Shown: one piece after another, positions 17,701 to 26,317 of the stretch
Layout: every line of letters begins with the position of its first letter
Numbering within the stretch: the first letter of the stretch is position 1
Assembly (NCBI GenBank): GCA_947497585.1
Contig: CANMHG010000001.1
Coordinates: 310,001-374,000, forward strand
From: an uncultured Bacillaceae bacterium
GTDB taxonomy: Bacteria > Bacillota > Bacilli > Bacillales > Bacillaceae_L
Direction: 5' to 3'
DNA: 64,000 nt
The notes under the pieces: model-generated
What the model was told of the DNA's origin: nothing
The model's database searches: none
The model's input: only the letters and a program-made list of their open reading frames with translations
Position numbers and translations under genes: made by a program

Positions 17701-18141
17701 ATGCTTGCCACATTAGAAAGAATTGAAATACTGGAAAGAGCAGAAGAATTAGCTAATATGATCCTACACTCAGACATTGCCGATGATTATCGAGAATGTT
17801 TATATACATTGAATACAGACCCTGTTGCCCAAAAATTGATCTCCGAATTTGTAGTATGCAAAGAGCGCTATGAGGAAGTTCAGAGGTTTGGGAAATACCA
17901 CCCAGACTACAAGGAAATATCAAAAGAGATAAGAGAGCTTAAGCGGGCTGTTGACCTAAATGAAACGATTATTGCATTTAAGAAAGCTGAAAATAATCTT
18001 CAAACTATCCTAGATGAAATAAGTGTCCAATTAGGTACTGCTATATCAGAACATATAAAGGTACCGTCAGGAAATCCTTATTTTGATTCCATGAGCTGTG
18101 GTGGAGGTTGTGGATCAGGTGGGGGCTGCGGATGTAAATAA
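17701..18141 (+). CDS. ylbF: YlbF, RNase Y-associated Y-complex subunit
   Basis: YlbF/YmcA family helical protein. In B. subtilis it joins YmcA and YaaT in a complex that directs RNase Y and supports competence, biofilm formation and sporulation. 146 residues from ATG 17701 (GGAGGTG five bases before; longer in-frame extension lacks a site). The C-terminus has clustered cysteines (CGGGCG then GGGCGC), matching the Fe-S cluster-binding tail known for YlbF. The predicted long helices span about residues 10-120. Confidence 0.92.
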   Translation: MLATLERIEILERAEELANMILHSDIADDYRECLYTLNTDPVAQKLISEFVVCKERYEEVQRFGKYHPDYKEISKEIRELKRAVDLNETIIAFKKAENNLQTILDEISVQLGTAISEHIKVPSGNPYFDSMSCGGGCGSGGGCGCK

Positions 18142-18143
18142 GA

Positions 18144-18169
18144 CGGGATATATTCCCGTTTTATTTTTG
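18144..18169 (+). terminator. Terminator after ylbF
   Basis: ACGGGA / TCCCGT with a five-base loop followed by TTTTATTTTT. Confidence 0.7.
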
Positions 18170-18294
18170 TTTTAGTAAAGTCTATAGTTAGATACTAATT
18201 TCAAAATTGTATGAAAAATATTGTAAGATAGCAAAAAGGTGTGCTAGACTAATAATGGATAATGTTAAACGGAACGTTTAGAAGGAGAAAATTT

Positions 18295-18570
18295 ATGTTT
18301 GGTAATCGTCAAGGTATAATTGTGTATTTGCATTCGTTAAAGCAAGTAAAAATGCTACGTCGTTTCGGAAACATTCATTATGTATCCAAGAAGTTAAAGT
18401 ATGTAGTTATTTATATAAATATGGAAGATCTAGACCATACGATAACTAAGTTAAAGGCATTTTCCTTTGTGAAGAAAGTAGAACCTTCGTATAAACCTTT
18501 CTTAAAGATGGAGTTTGAGAATGCAAGACCAGATAAGGCTAAAGAATACGACTATAAAGTTGGATTGTAA
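18295..18570 (+). CDS. ylbG: YlbG (UPF0298)
   Basis: 91 residues from the ATG at 18295, preceded by AGAAGGAGA; the frame's upstream 11 codons are non-coding. Start [14 protein letters not shown] and the central [14 protein letters not shown] match UPF0298, a small alpha/beta protein of unknown function conserved beside rsmD in bacilli. It has its own terminator. Confidence 0.9.
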   Translation: MFGNRQGIIVYLHSLKQVKMLRRFGNIHYVSKKLKYVVIYINMEDLDHTITKLKAFSFVKKVEPSYKPFLKMEFENARPDKAKEYDYKVGL

Positions 18571-18572
18571 AG

Positions 18573-18601
18573 AACCACTTACAGAGGTAAGTGGTTTTTT
18601 C
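18573..18601 (+). terminator. Terminator after ylbG
   Basis: AACCACTTAC / GTAAGTGGTT, loop AGAG, then a T-run. Confidence 0.88.
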
Positions 18602-18611
18602 TCATTATCAT

Positions 18612-19001
18612 CTATTGCATAGGTGGAATATAACGATTCATTCTAAGGATGCCAATTAGGTGTTGGAAGTATAGTTCTTTTTCTCCAAACATTGAGGAAT
18701 GTTTAACGTCAAAGGAGATGATAGTTTTTTCTACTTCAGTAGCTAATTGGGCAAATAGCTCATACCTCTTATTTGGTGTTATTTCATGATTTGGAATACC
18801 TTCTCGACATATGTACAGTGCTTGGAATTTACCTGGATCAGTAGGTTGTAATGCTACAATAAATGAGGATAAATCCCGTCCGTTATGTTTTGTATTTAAA
18901 ACAAACATTTTTGACACTCGATGTTTGTTTGCTCTAGTGAGTTCAATTAGCTCATAAATATCTGAATAGCCTTCGCCTAGTTCAATAAATCGCTGAATCA
19001 T
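18612..19001 (-). CDS. Conserved Bacillaceae protein (DUF7147-like)
   Basis: 129 residues starting IQRFIELGEGYSDIYELIEL, with FIVALQPTDPGKFQALYICREG and a tail IGILRMNRYIPPMQ. From memory it corresponds to a conserved bacillus family (DUF7147), sometimes labelled methylthioribose kinase in databases; nothing here (no kinase motifs, far too short) supports that label. The start is the ATG at 19001 with AGGAGG nine bases before. Likely cytoplasmic, function unknown. Confidence 0.7.
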   Translation of the reverse strand: MIQRFIELGEGYSDIYELIELTRANKHRVSKMFVLNTKHNGRDLSSFIVALQPTDPGKFQALYICREGIPNHEITPNKRYELFAQLATEVEKTIISFDVKHSSMFGEKELYFQHLIGILRMNRYIPPMQ

Positions 19002-19116
19002 TTTCAAGTCCTCCTCTTTTTTCTCCCACATTACTTTACCATGAGATAACAATAAAATAAATCATATATACAAAGTTCATACTTAAATGAATTTTAGATT
19101 TTGACTTGAACCTTGA

Positions 19117-19247
19117 CCGTTTCTTTTCGCTGCAGGCACTTGCTTTCCGCGGGGAGGGATGCGAGCCTCCTCGGCTTTGCCTGCGGGGTCTCGCCGGATG
19201 TCCCTCAATTCCCGCAGGAGTCAAGTGCCTTCCGCTCCAATCCACTC
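19117..19247. repeat. Palindromic GC-rich repeat, copy 1 (short form)
   Basis: About 131 bases, much more GC-rich than the surroundings. It opens with GCTGCAGGCACTTGCTTTCC and ends CCCGCAGGAGTCAAGTGCC plus TTCCGCTCCAATCCACTC. Outer arms GGCACTTG / CAAGTGCC and CGCGGG / CCCGC can pair; an inner GAGCCTCCTCGGC block follows. It shares these blocks with copies at about 34855 and 57541 but lacks their inner hairpin module. Open frames through it are artefacts of its composition. Confidence 0.9.
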
Positions 19248-19308
19248 TTGCTATAAATATATTGTAATTGTTATAACCATTATGAAAAATTCCCCTAAAC
19301 AAAAAAAG

Positions 19309-19332
19309 ACCTGCAGAATATCCTGCAGGTTC
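19309..19332 (-). terminator. Hairpin oriented as a minus-strand terminator
   Basis: ACCTGCAG / CTGCAGGT with a six- to seven-base loop; on the minus strand it is followed by CTTTTTTTG. No recognised minus-strand gene lies just upstream of it, so what it terminates is unclear. Confidence 0.55.
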
Positions 19333-19403
19333 CTTCCAAAGTTGAAAACAATAATGTCTCAAAGTGGAAGGCAAAGGGAGAGGAGAAACCGGAGGAAGAA
19401 CTT

Positions 19404-19520
19404 ATGGGGAAACGTAAGTCTTCTCCGCGGTTGGCAACAACATCCTCGAATGATGTTGTCTTTACTAATTATGACCATTCTCGCATTGAGTATACATCCA
19501 AACCCTATTTTTTTGGATAA
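19404..19520 (+). CDS. Candidate small protein, 38 residues
   Basis: ATG 19404, eight bases after GGAGG (19391-19395), TAA at 19518. The peptide starts MGKRKSSPRLATTSSNDVVF and continues with TNYDHSRIEYTSKPYFFG. The composition (basic N-terminus, no low-complexity bias, aromatic end) and good ribosome site look like a real small gene, unlike the overlapping longer frame from 19159 that runs through the repeat. I do not recognise a family; a small spore protein is one possibility. It lies just upstream of rsmD. Confidence 0.55.
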   Translation: MGKRKSSPRLATTSSNDVVFTNYDHSRIEYTSKPYFFG

Positions 19521-19631
19521 GAGGTTGTAACATTGAATTGTAGCCTCTTGCTAATGTTTATGGTAGGATGTTAAATAATTATAGTTATAAGTAAGCAAAT
19601 AATAATCTTTTTAATAGAGTGTGGTGAAAAA

Positions 19632-20192
19632 ATGAGAGTAGTTTCTGGAGTATGTAAGGGTCGACCGTTAAAAGCTGTACCAGGAATGTCTACTAGACCA
19701 ACTACTGATAAAGTAAAAGAGGCTATCTTTAATATAGTCGGTCCTTATTTTGAAGGAGGAGTTGGTCTTGATTTGTTTGGTGGTAGTGGGGGCTTAGGTA
19801 TAGAGGCTCTCAGTCGGGGCCTAGATAAGGTCATATTCGTTGATAAAGATCAGAAAGCTATACAAACGATTCGTTCAAATGTTGAAGCATGTAAATTCAC
19901 AGATAATGTAGAAATTTACCGTAACGATGCTGAGCGTGCGTTAAAAGCTATCTTAAAACGTGATCTTCGCTTTGATCTAATTTTCCTTGATCCGCCTTAT
20001 AAAAAACAACATATAAACGAGCTTATCTCGAAGATAGAAAACAATCATTTACTAAATGAGGATGGATATATAATTGCAGAGCACAGTGATGAGGTTGATT
20101 TACCTAGCAGCATAGGTGTACTAAAAAAAGTAAAGTTTGAAAACTATGGAGTTACATCTGTTTCAGTATTTCAAAGTAGAAAAGAGGATTAG
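19632..20192 (+). CDS. rsmD: 16S rRNA (guanine966-N2)-methyltransferase
   Basis: YlbH in B. subtilis. SAM-dependent enzyme that methylates G966 of 16S rRNA. 186 residues, with the N-terminal KGRPLKAVPG and RPTTDKVKEAIFN segments, the SAM-binding DLFGGSGGLGIEALSRG and the catalytic LDPPY of N-methylases. Start ATG after GGTG. The next gene, coaD, follows 12 bases after its stop, an arrangement conserved very widely in bacteria. Confidence 0.96.
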   Translation: MRVVSGVCKGRPLKAVPGMSTRPTTDKVKEAIFNIVGPYFEGGVGLDLFGGSGGLGIEALSRGLDKVIFVDKDQKAIQTIRSNVEACKFTDNVEIYRNDAERALKAILKRDLRFDLIFLDPPYKKQHINELISKIENNHLLNEDGYIIAEHSDEVDLPSSIGVLKKVKFENYGVTSVSVFQSRKED

Positions 20193-20684
<492 letters not shown>

Positions 20685-20688
20685 AAAG

Positions 20689-20715
20689 AACTCGCCGAAA
20701 ATGGCGAGTTTTTTG
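20689..20715. terminator. Bidirectional terminator, coaD / spoVV
   Basis: AACTCGCC / GGCGAGTT with loop GAAAAT, A-run upstream and T-run downstream. Confidence 0.9.
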
Positions 20716-20720
20716 TTTAA

Positions 20721-21944
20721 TTATCTTTTGTGAGTGTTTAAAGAAAATAGTCTGGATGCGTAAACAAAAATATATAGAGTTAAGGATATCAATGTTATGA
20801 TTGGCCCGTAGGTAGAGAGAAGCCCCCATAAGGAGTTGGCCCACACACTTTGCTGTTCTACGAGAGAAACGGGAATGACTTCACCATATGCTAAATTATC
20901 GAGATAGACAGGTTTCCAAAGAACTAATGCCAGGATAGCAGAAATAAAGCCCTGTAAGATTCTTGCGAAAAAAAATGGTTTATAACGGATATCTGTATCA
21001 GCGATAATACTTGCAACCTGTGCGTGAATTGAAAAGCCGCTAAAGCCAAGTATAAAACTAGTAATGATTAATTGCTGAAGTAACTCTACGTCCACTAATT
21101 CACTTGCTAATTTACTTCCTAATGTAATTTCGAATAACCCTGATATTAGCGGAATGCTAAGGTCTGGTGATAGATTAAAAAGTTGTAGACTAAAGGAAGT
21201 GAAGTAACCAATTAATTCTGTTATATTTACTAGCGACAAAAGTCTGTTAAAAACAGAGAATAATATAATAAATCCACCAATCATTAATAGGGTTTGAATT
21301 GATGATATAACAGCATCACCTAATAATTTACCTAGCGGACGTTTATCATTTAATCGAGTTCGGTGGAGAACCCTTAAAGCTTCCACTAATGATGGTTTCA
21401 GTTTTTGCTTTTCCTTACCTTTTTGTTCGTTCGGTCCATGGAAGCGCATGACTATTCCAACGAAAAAGCTTCCTAAATAATGAGATAGTGCTAGAATAAT
21501 CCCTAAATTTGGATTACCAAAAAAGCCTACTGCTATTGCACCAAATATAAAGAGAGGATTTGAGGCATTTGTAAATGAAACTAGTCTTTCAGCTTCTATA
21601 GCAGTGATTTGTTCTTCTTGTCTTAGTCTTGCGGTAATTTTTGCCCCTGCCGGAAACCCGGATGCCATCCCCATTGCCCAAGCAAAACCCCCAACACCAG
21701 GAACTCTAAATAAGGGCCTCATGAGTGGTTCCAATAAGACACCAATAAATTTAACTACTCCAAAACCAATTAACATCTCTGCAACAATAAAGAAAGGTAA
21801 AAGAGATGGAAAAACAACCTCCCACCACATACTTAATCCAATTTTCGATGCTTCAAGAGATTCTTTTGGGAATGTTACTAAGGCTGACGCCATAATTATA
21901 ACAAATGATGCTAATACAACTGTTTTCATTCGAGAACGTGTCAA
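20721..21944 (-). CDS. spoVV: SpoVV (YlbJ), dipicolinate transport across the outer forespore membrane
   Basis: Sporulation membrane protein, 407 residues, about ten predicted helices, nucleoside-transporter gate-like (YjiH/YlbJ family). In B. subtilis it moves dipicolinic acid from mother cell into the intermembrane space. Family segments SLWWEVVFPSLLPFF, GMASGFPAGAK and LGFSGFSIHAQVASI are visible. Start TTG 21944 with AGGAGG eight bases upstream. Alone on the minus strand between coaD and ylbK. In B. subtilis it is under SigE; I did not find a convincing SigE promoter by eye. Confidence 0.93.
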   Translation of the reverse strand: MTRSRMKTVVLASFVIIMASALVTFPKESLEASKIGLSMWWEVVFPSLLPFFIVAEMLIGFGVVKFIGVLLEPLMRPLFRVPGVGGFAWAMGMASGFPAGAKITARLRQEEQITAIEAERLVSFTNASNPLFIFGAIAVGFFGNPNLGIILALSHYLGSFFVGIVMRFHGPNEQKGKEKQKLKPSLVEALRVLHRTRLNDKRPLGKLLGDAVISSIQTLLMIGGFIILFSVFNRLLSLVNITELIGYFTSFSLQLFNLSPDLSIPLISGLFEITLGSKLASELVDVELLQQLIITSFILGFSGFSIHAQVASIIADTDIRYKPFFFARILQGFISAILALVLWKPVYLDNLAYGEVIPVSLVEQQSVWANSLWGLLSTYGPIITLISLTLYIFVYASRLFSLNTHKR

Positions 21945-22159
21945 GAGCTGTGCCTCCTAGCATGCCAAATTCTATACAACTTGTCATGATGAATGATAGA
22001 ATATGAGAACATAGTAGTAATAAATCCTTAAATTAGGACAATCAATTATATTTCAATATACGTGTATAGGTGCTAATTTTAGACCATAAGATTGTACAAG
22101 ATTTAATTTTCAACCAATATTAACATAAGGCACGAAAGTATTAGTGTGGGGTGATATGC

Positions 22160-22957
22160 TTGTCTCAACCGAAGATTGGTCTCGCTTTAGGTTCTGGGGG
22201 AGCGCGAGGTTTTGCACATTTAGGTGTAATAAAGGTGCTTAAGGAAGAAAATATACCGATTGACATGATTGCAGGAAGTAGTATGGGAGCTTTAGTGGCT
22301 TCGTTTTATGGTGCTGGGTTAGATATTGAGCGTTTATATAAATTTGCAGTTGCTTTTAAAAGAAAATATTACTTGGATTTTACAGTTCCTAAAATGGGCT
22401 TTATATCAGGGAAACGTGTGAAAGAGCTTATCCGATTATTTACTCATAATAAAACAATTGAGCAGTTAGATATCCCAATCGGAATTGTTGCAACTGATTT
22501 AATAAAGGGAGAGAAGGTCATATTTCGAAGTGGTTCAATAGCAGATGCTGTTAGGGCAAGTATTGCAATCCCAGGGATCTTTGTACCAGAAAGGGTAGAA
22601 GGTCGATTACTTGTAGATGGTGGGGTAATAGATCGTGTCCCTGTTTCAGTTGTAAGAGAGATGGGAGCAGATATTATTATTGCTGTGGATGTCTCTCATG
22701 TAAAGAGGAATGAAGACATAACATCTATTTTTGATGTTATCCTACAAAGTATAGATATTATGCAAGATGAGCTTGTAAGGCATAGGGAAATCGGCTCAGA
22801 TATCATGATCCGACCTAGAGTGGAACAATTTAGTTCAAGGGCTTTCACTAATATTGAAGAAATTATTCGTATAGGAGAGGAAGAAACGAAACAACACATT
22901 CCAAAAATAAAACAATTAATTGAGGAGTGGAAGGAGAAACAGAATGAATCGAAATAG
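22160..22957 (+). CDS. ylbK: Patatin-like phospholipase YlbK
   Basis: 265 residues from TTG 22160, six bases after GGGGTG (the GTG inside that site is not the start). Patatin serine hydrolase: oxyanion loop GSGGARG, nucleophile elbow GSSMG and catalytic-dyad DGG in LLVDGGVIDRVPV. Expected to hydrolyse lipid acyl esters near the membrane; substrate unknown. Its last 14 bases overlap ylbL, so the two are translationally coupled. Confidence 0.93.
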   Translation: MSQPKIGLALGSGGARGFAHLGVIKVLKEENIPIDMIAGSSMGALVASFYGAGLDIERLYKFAVAFKRKYYLDFTVPKMGFISGKRVKELIRLFTHNKTIEQLDIPIGIVATDLIKGEKVIFRSGSIADAVRASIAIPGIFVPERVEGRLLVDGGVIDRVPVSVVREMGADIIIAVDVSHVKRNEDITSIFDVILQSIDIMQDELVRHREIGSDIMIRPRVEQFSSRAFTNIEEIIRIGEEETKQHIPKIKQLIEEWKEKQNESK

Positions 22958-23975
22958 TACATACATAAAAATATTGGTGATTAGCTCAATCATAGCAATC
23001 GCTTTAACGTTTGTTCAATTGCCTTATTATGTTACCAAGCCGGGGATGGCTACAGAATTACAACCACTTGTCAGCATTGAAGGTGGTTTTGATGAAGAAA
23101 AAGGAAGTTTTATGTTAACTACCGTTAGAATGGGAAGAGCGAATGTTTTTACGTACGGTTGGGCCCATGTAAATAAATATCATTTTATCTATCCAATAGA
23201 ACAAATCCGTTATGAGGGGGAAAGTGACGAAGAGTATTCAAATCGTCAACTTCATCTTATGGAGGGTTCAAAAGAGTCTGCTATTGCCGTTGCCTATCGT
23301 CATGCAAATAAGCCTGTTACTTTTAAGTACCATGGGGTATATGTCATGTCCGTACTTGAAGGAATGCCAGCATTTCAGATGTTAAAAGCAGGAGACCGGA
23401 TTTATGAAGTCGATGGTCAAGCGTTTCAAACGTCAGATGAGTTTATTGAAATTGTTAGTAAGAAGCAAGAAGGTGAACAAGTCGAGTTGGCTTATGAAAG
23501 AAATGGGCAGCAAGAGACGGTTACAATTCCTATAGCTAAATTTCCAGACGATCCAGCAAAATTTGGGATCGGGATATCCTTGGTTACTGACCGTGAAATA
23601 AGTGTAGAACCAGATATTACGATTAACTCAGAACAGATTGGTGGACCTTCAGCAGGATTAATGTTTTCTTTAGAAATTCTAAATCAATTAACTGAAGATG
23701 ATTTAACAAAAGGTTATGAAATAGCGGGTACAGGTACCATTAATGAAAAGGGAGAAGTAGGAAGAATAGGTGGGATTTCACAAAAGATAGTTGCAGCACA
23801 TAACTCGGGAGTGGAAGTGTTCTTTGCTCCAAACGAGAAAAACTCCCCAAAATCGAACTACAATGAAGCATTAGAGGCAGCCAGAGACATTGAAACTGAA
23901 ATGAAGATTGTGCCGGTTGATACTTTCCAAGATGCTTTAGACTATTTAAATAGCTTACAAAAAAAGAATAACTAA
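22944..23975 (+). CDS. ylbL: YlbL, membrane-anchored PDZ/Lon-type protease
   Basis: 343 residues from ATG 22944 with AAGGAG eight bases before. One N-terminal membrane helix, a PDZ domain around residues 115-190 (VYVMSVLEGMPAFQMLKAGD), then a Lon-like serine protease domain with the Ser236-Lys281 dyad (GGPSAG; GGISQK). In B. subtilis YlbL and CtpA degrade the DNA-damage cell division inhibitor YneA. The spacing of the dyad matches that protein. Ends at a bidirectional terminator. Confidence 0.94.
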   Translation: MNRNSTYIKILVISSIIAIALTFVQLPYYVTKPGMATELQPLVSIEGGFDEEKGSFMLTTVRMGRANVFTYGWAHVNKYHFIYPIEQIRYEGESDEEYSNRQLHLMEGSKESAIAVAYRHANKPVTFKYHGVYVMSVLEGMPAFQMLKAGDRIYEVDGQAFQTSDEFIEIVSKKQEGEQVELAYERNGQQETVTIPIAKFPDDPAKFGIGISLVTDREISVEPDITINSEQIGGPSAGLMFSLEILNQLTEDDLTKGYEIAGTGTINEKGEVGRIGGISQKIVAAHNSGVEVFFAPNEKNSPKSNYNEALEAARDIETEMKIVPVDTFQDALDYLNSLQKKNN

Positions 23976-23981
23976 ATAAGG

Positions 23982-24017
23982 AAAGCTTTCCGGCGTAAAG
24001 TTCGGAAAGCTTTTTTT
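23982..24017. terminator. Bidirectional terminator, ylbL / tmcAL
   Basis: AAAGCTTTCCG / CGGAAAGCTTT with a ten-base loop, then T-run. Confidence 0.9.
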
Positions 24018-24021
24018 ATTA

Positions 24022-25257
24022 TTAATTCAAGTTTTCTTCATTATATCGAATGGGTGGTGTTGAGTACTCAAGTTTCAAGACTTTTGATCGAATTGGTTCT
24101 GGAAAAATCATTGAGTATGTATTCGCAGCCTTTTTATCGAGTTCTATTAATGGATCATTATACGATGATAAATTAGCTACTAAAGGTAAAGAAAGATCTT
24201 TTTTTACAGTTTTTAAATACCTTTGTCCGGCTACGGTCATTCCTAGTAGTCGTAAGTAGGTGGCTTTTGGGTTATCTCTGACGATTGACATTTGTTGTTT
24301 AGTTGTGTGTGTTAGAATATGACAACACGCCCTTTGAAGTCGTGTCCAAGTATATCGTTTAGTCTTTATTTTTTTCATAAATTCTTCAAAGGTATGTGAG
24401 TTTGAAATATTGGAAATAAGCCTATTTTCAAGACCCTCTTCCATTTCATATAATTGTTCAAGGTCTTTAGCGGTGAATGTCATTAATTTATATTTTAATA
24501 ATGAAAAATAATCATCCCAGCTATGTAATAGGTGAAATTCTGAAAGGTATTTTTTTAATTCATTTAAAGTTGTAGCAGGAACAAACTGTTTAATTGTTTC
24601 CAGACTAACTTCTTCCTCCAGTATAGCCTTACGAATACTTGTGGCACTTGCTATATTATCGGGTGGGAGCTCGATGTCATGGTAGCCTGCTCCTGTTCGT
24701 TGTATTGTTGTAGGTTTCATTGAAGATTGTTGACCCTTAATGGCTTTTACATAATGGTAGCCTAAAATGTTGTTTGGTCGTGATAAATCTAAGAATGATT
24801 CTTGTCCTTCGAGCTCATAATAAGCAAGTGAAGCCGCTTTAGGATAACTATAACCTTGCTTAACGGTATTTTTTATTTTGGTATTAAAGGTTTCTTCATT
24901 TTCTATCATATATGATACTGTCTTGTTGAAATCTACAATTGAACCGTGTTCGCTCCCGAAGCACATTTCACTGCAGCCGATGGCATCCAGAATAGAAATA
25001 GAGCCATTTGCGAAAATTTCGGCCTTTTGAGTGGCAAAAGCATAAGGTAATTCAATTACAATATCAGCTCCACCCTGAAGAGCCATTTTTGTTCTGTACC
25101 ATTTTGAAAGAAGTGCAGGCTCTCCTCTTTGTAAGAAGTTACCGCTCATAACAGCTACAACGCAGTCTGCATTTGTGTGTTTTTTAGTTTGCTCAATATG
25201 ATATAAATGTCCATTATGGAAGGGATTATACTCTACTACAACACCAACTGACTTCAC
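24022..25257 (-). CDS. tmcAL: tRNA(Met) cytidine acetate ligase (YlbM)
   Basis: Forms N4-acetylcytidine at the wobble base of elongator tRNA-Met using acetate and ATP. 411 residues. Nucleotidyltransferase-like N-domain with VVEYNPFHNGH (HxGH motif), CVVAVMSGNFLQRGEPAL and IELPYAFATQ, then a C-terminal helical RNA-binding part. Start GTG 25257 with AGGAGCG upstream. Transcribed away from the ylbN promoter. Confidence 0.93.
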   Translation of the reverse strand: MKSVGVVVEYNPFHNGHLYHIEQTKKHTNADCVVAVMSGNFLQRGEPALLSKWYRTKMALQGGADIVIELPYAFATQKAEIFANGSISILDAIGCSEMCFGSEHGSIVDFNKTVSYMIENEETFNTKIKNTVKQGYSYPKAASLAYYELEGQESFLDLSRPNNILGYHYVKAIKGQQSSMKPTTIQRTGAGYHDIELPPDNIASATSIRKAILEEEVSLETIKQFVPATTLNELKKYLSEFHLLHSWDDYFSLLKYKLMTFTAKDLEQLYEMEEGLENRLISNISNSHTFEEFMKKIKTKRYTWTRLQRACCHILTHTTKQQMSIVRDNPKATYLRLLGMTVAGQRYLKTVKKDLSLPLVANLSSYNDPLIELDKKAANTYSMIFPEPIRSKVLKLEYSTPPIRYNEENLN

Positions 25258-25371
25258 AATCGTACGCTCCTATAAACTTAATTTAAATTAATTCATTATT
25301 CTTTTTGATTTTCGCAACAAACGTGTTAAAGTATAATTAGATTGTCTATATTATAGTGTAAAGAAAAAATA

Positions 25372-25400
25372 TTGACAAATCAATTCTACAAAGCTATAAT
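25372..25400 (+). promoter_or_regulatory. Consensus SigA promoter of ylbN-rpmF
   Basis: TTGACA (25372-25377), 17-base spacer, TATAAT (25395-25400): a perfect match to the vegetative consensus, 30 bases before the ylbN start. Strong constitutive expression of the ribosomal protein unit is expected. Confidence 0.9.
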
Positions 25401-25429
25401 TACCTTTGTTGCCTTGAGGTGATTTCATT

Positions 25430-25948
25430 ATGAAATGGTCAATTACTCAACTACATCAGTTGAAAAATAAAGGATTATCATTTAATGAATCGGTAGATGC
25501 TAGTGAACTTATAGGTGTCAACTCGATAAGAGGTATTGACCCTGTTAATGTTAGCGGAACAGCTGACCTTAGTTCAAAAAAAGTTACCTTTCATCTATCA
25601 ATTTCAGGTAAAATGGTATTACCTTGTTCTCGAACGTTAGTAGATGTAAACTACCCGTTCGAAATGAATTCAACTGAGACATTTTTACTAAGTCAAACAT
25701 CAGACTTTGAAGCTGATGAAGATGCTCATGTTGTGCATGGAGAAATGATTGACTTATATCCAATTATAAGAGAACTGATTCTTCTTGAGATTCCTTTGCA
25801 GGTTTTTTGTGAAGACGAAAACCCTGCTGGTGGCGCACCACAAACAGGTCGTGACTGGGAAGTAATTTCAGAGGAAGACAAGAGCAATCAAATTGATCCA
25901 CGTTTGGCTGGGTTATCAAAATTTTTTGAAAACGACAAAAAAGACTAA
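25430..25948 (+). CDS. ylbN: YlbN, DUF177/YceD family protein
   Basis: 172 residues. YceD/DUF177 proteins are almost always paired with rpmF and have a proposed role in 23S rRNA or ribosome assembly (shown in plants; unclear in bacteria). [15 protein letters not shown] start and RLAGLSKFF near the C-terminus fit. Family Cys positions in [10 protein letters not shown] and VFCEDENP may bind metal. GAGGTGAT lies before the ATG. Confidence 0.93.
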   Translation: MKWSITQLHQLKNKGLSFNESVDASELIGVNSIRGIDPVNVSGTADLSSKKVTFHLSISGKMVLPCSRTLVDVNYPFEMNSTETFLLSQTSDFEADEDAHVVHGEMIDLYPIIRELILLEIPLQVFCEDENPAGGAPQTGRDWEVISEEDKSNQIDPRLAGLSKFFENDKKD

Positions 25949-26016
25949 GATTAGAAGAACCGGCATTATCCGGCCTTCATATCCATCTTAATTCTTGTTT
26001 TAAGGAGGTGGGAATA

Positions 26017-26193
26017 ATGGCTGTACCTTTTAGACGAACATCTAAAACTGCAAAAAGAAAACGCCGTACACATTTTAAGCTTCAAGTACCAGGTATGGTA
26101 GAATGCCCAAACTGTGGTGACATGAAACTAGCTCATCGCGTATGCAAAGCATGCGGAACATACAAAGGAAAAGAAGTAGTAAACAACGGTTAA
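26017..26193 (+). CDS. rpmF: 50S ribosomal protein L32
   Basis: 58 residues from ATG 26017 (AAGGAGGTG upstream; the frame's three earlier codons are the ribosome site). [19 protein letters not shown] is the canonical start. A zinc ribbon is present with CPNC and CKAC, so this is the Cys-containing (zinc-binding) form. Cotranscribed with ylbN. Confidence 0.98.
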   Translation: MAVPFRRTSKTAKRKRRTHFKLQVPGMVECPNCGDMKLAHRVCKACGTYKGKEVVNNG

Positions 26194-26204
26194 TCTGTTG
26201 CTAA

Positions 26205-26241
26205 AGAAACAAAGTAGTCATTTGACTGCTTTGTTTTTTTA
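26205..26241 (+). terminator. Terminator after rpmF
   Basis: AAACAAAGTAGTCA / GACTGCTTTGTTT with a three-base loop and long T-run. Confidence 0.9.
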
Positions 26242-26317
26242 TTGTCTAGAATAATCCCTTTTATCTACACTTTTAATTTATAATGAATATAAATTAGGTA
26301 TGTTGGGAGTGTTAATG

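Noticed and set aside
18612..19001. Methylthioribose kinase
   Set aside because: I recall this label on homologues, but the protein is 129 residues with no kinase motifs, so the label is not supported.
19036..19530. Two overlapping frames (minus 19036-19374, plus 19159-19530) across repeat copy 1
   Set aside because: They read through the GC-rich repeat, and similar frames appear at 34831-35040 and 57539-57742 only because the repeat is shared. No ribosome sites.
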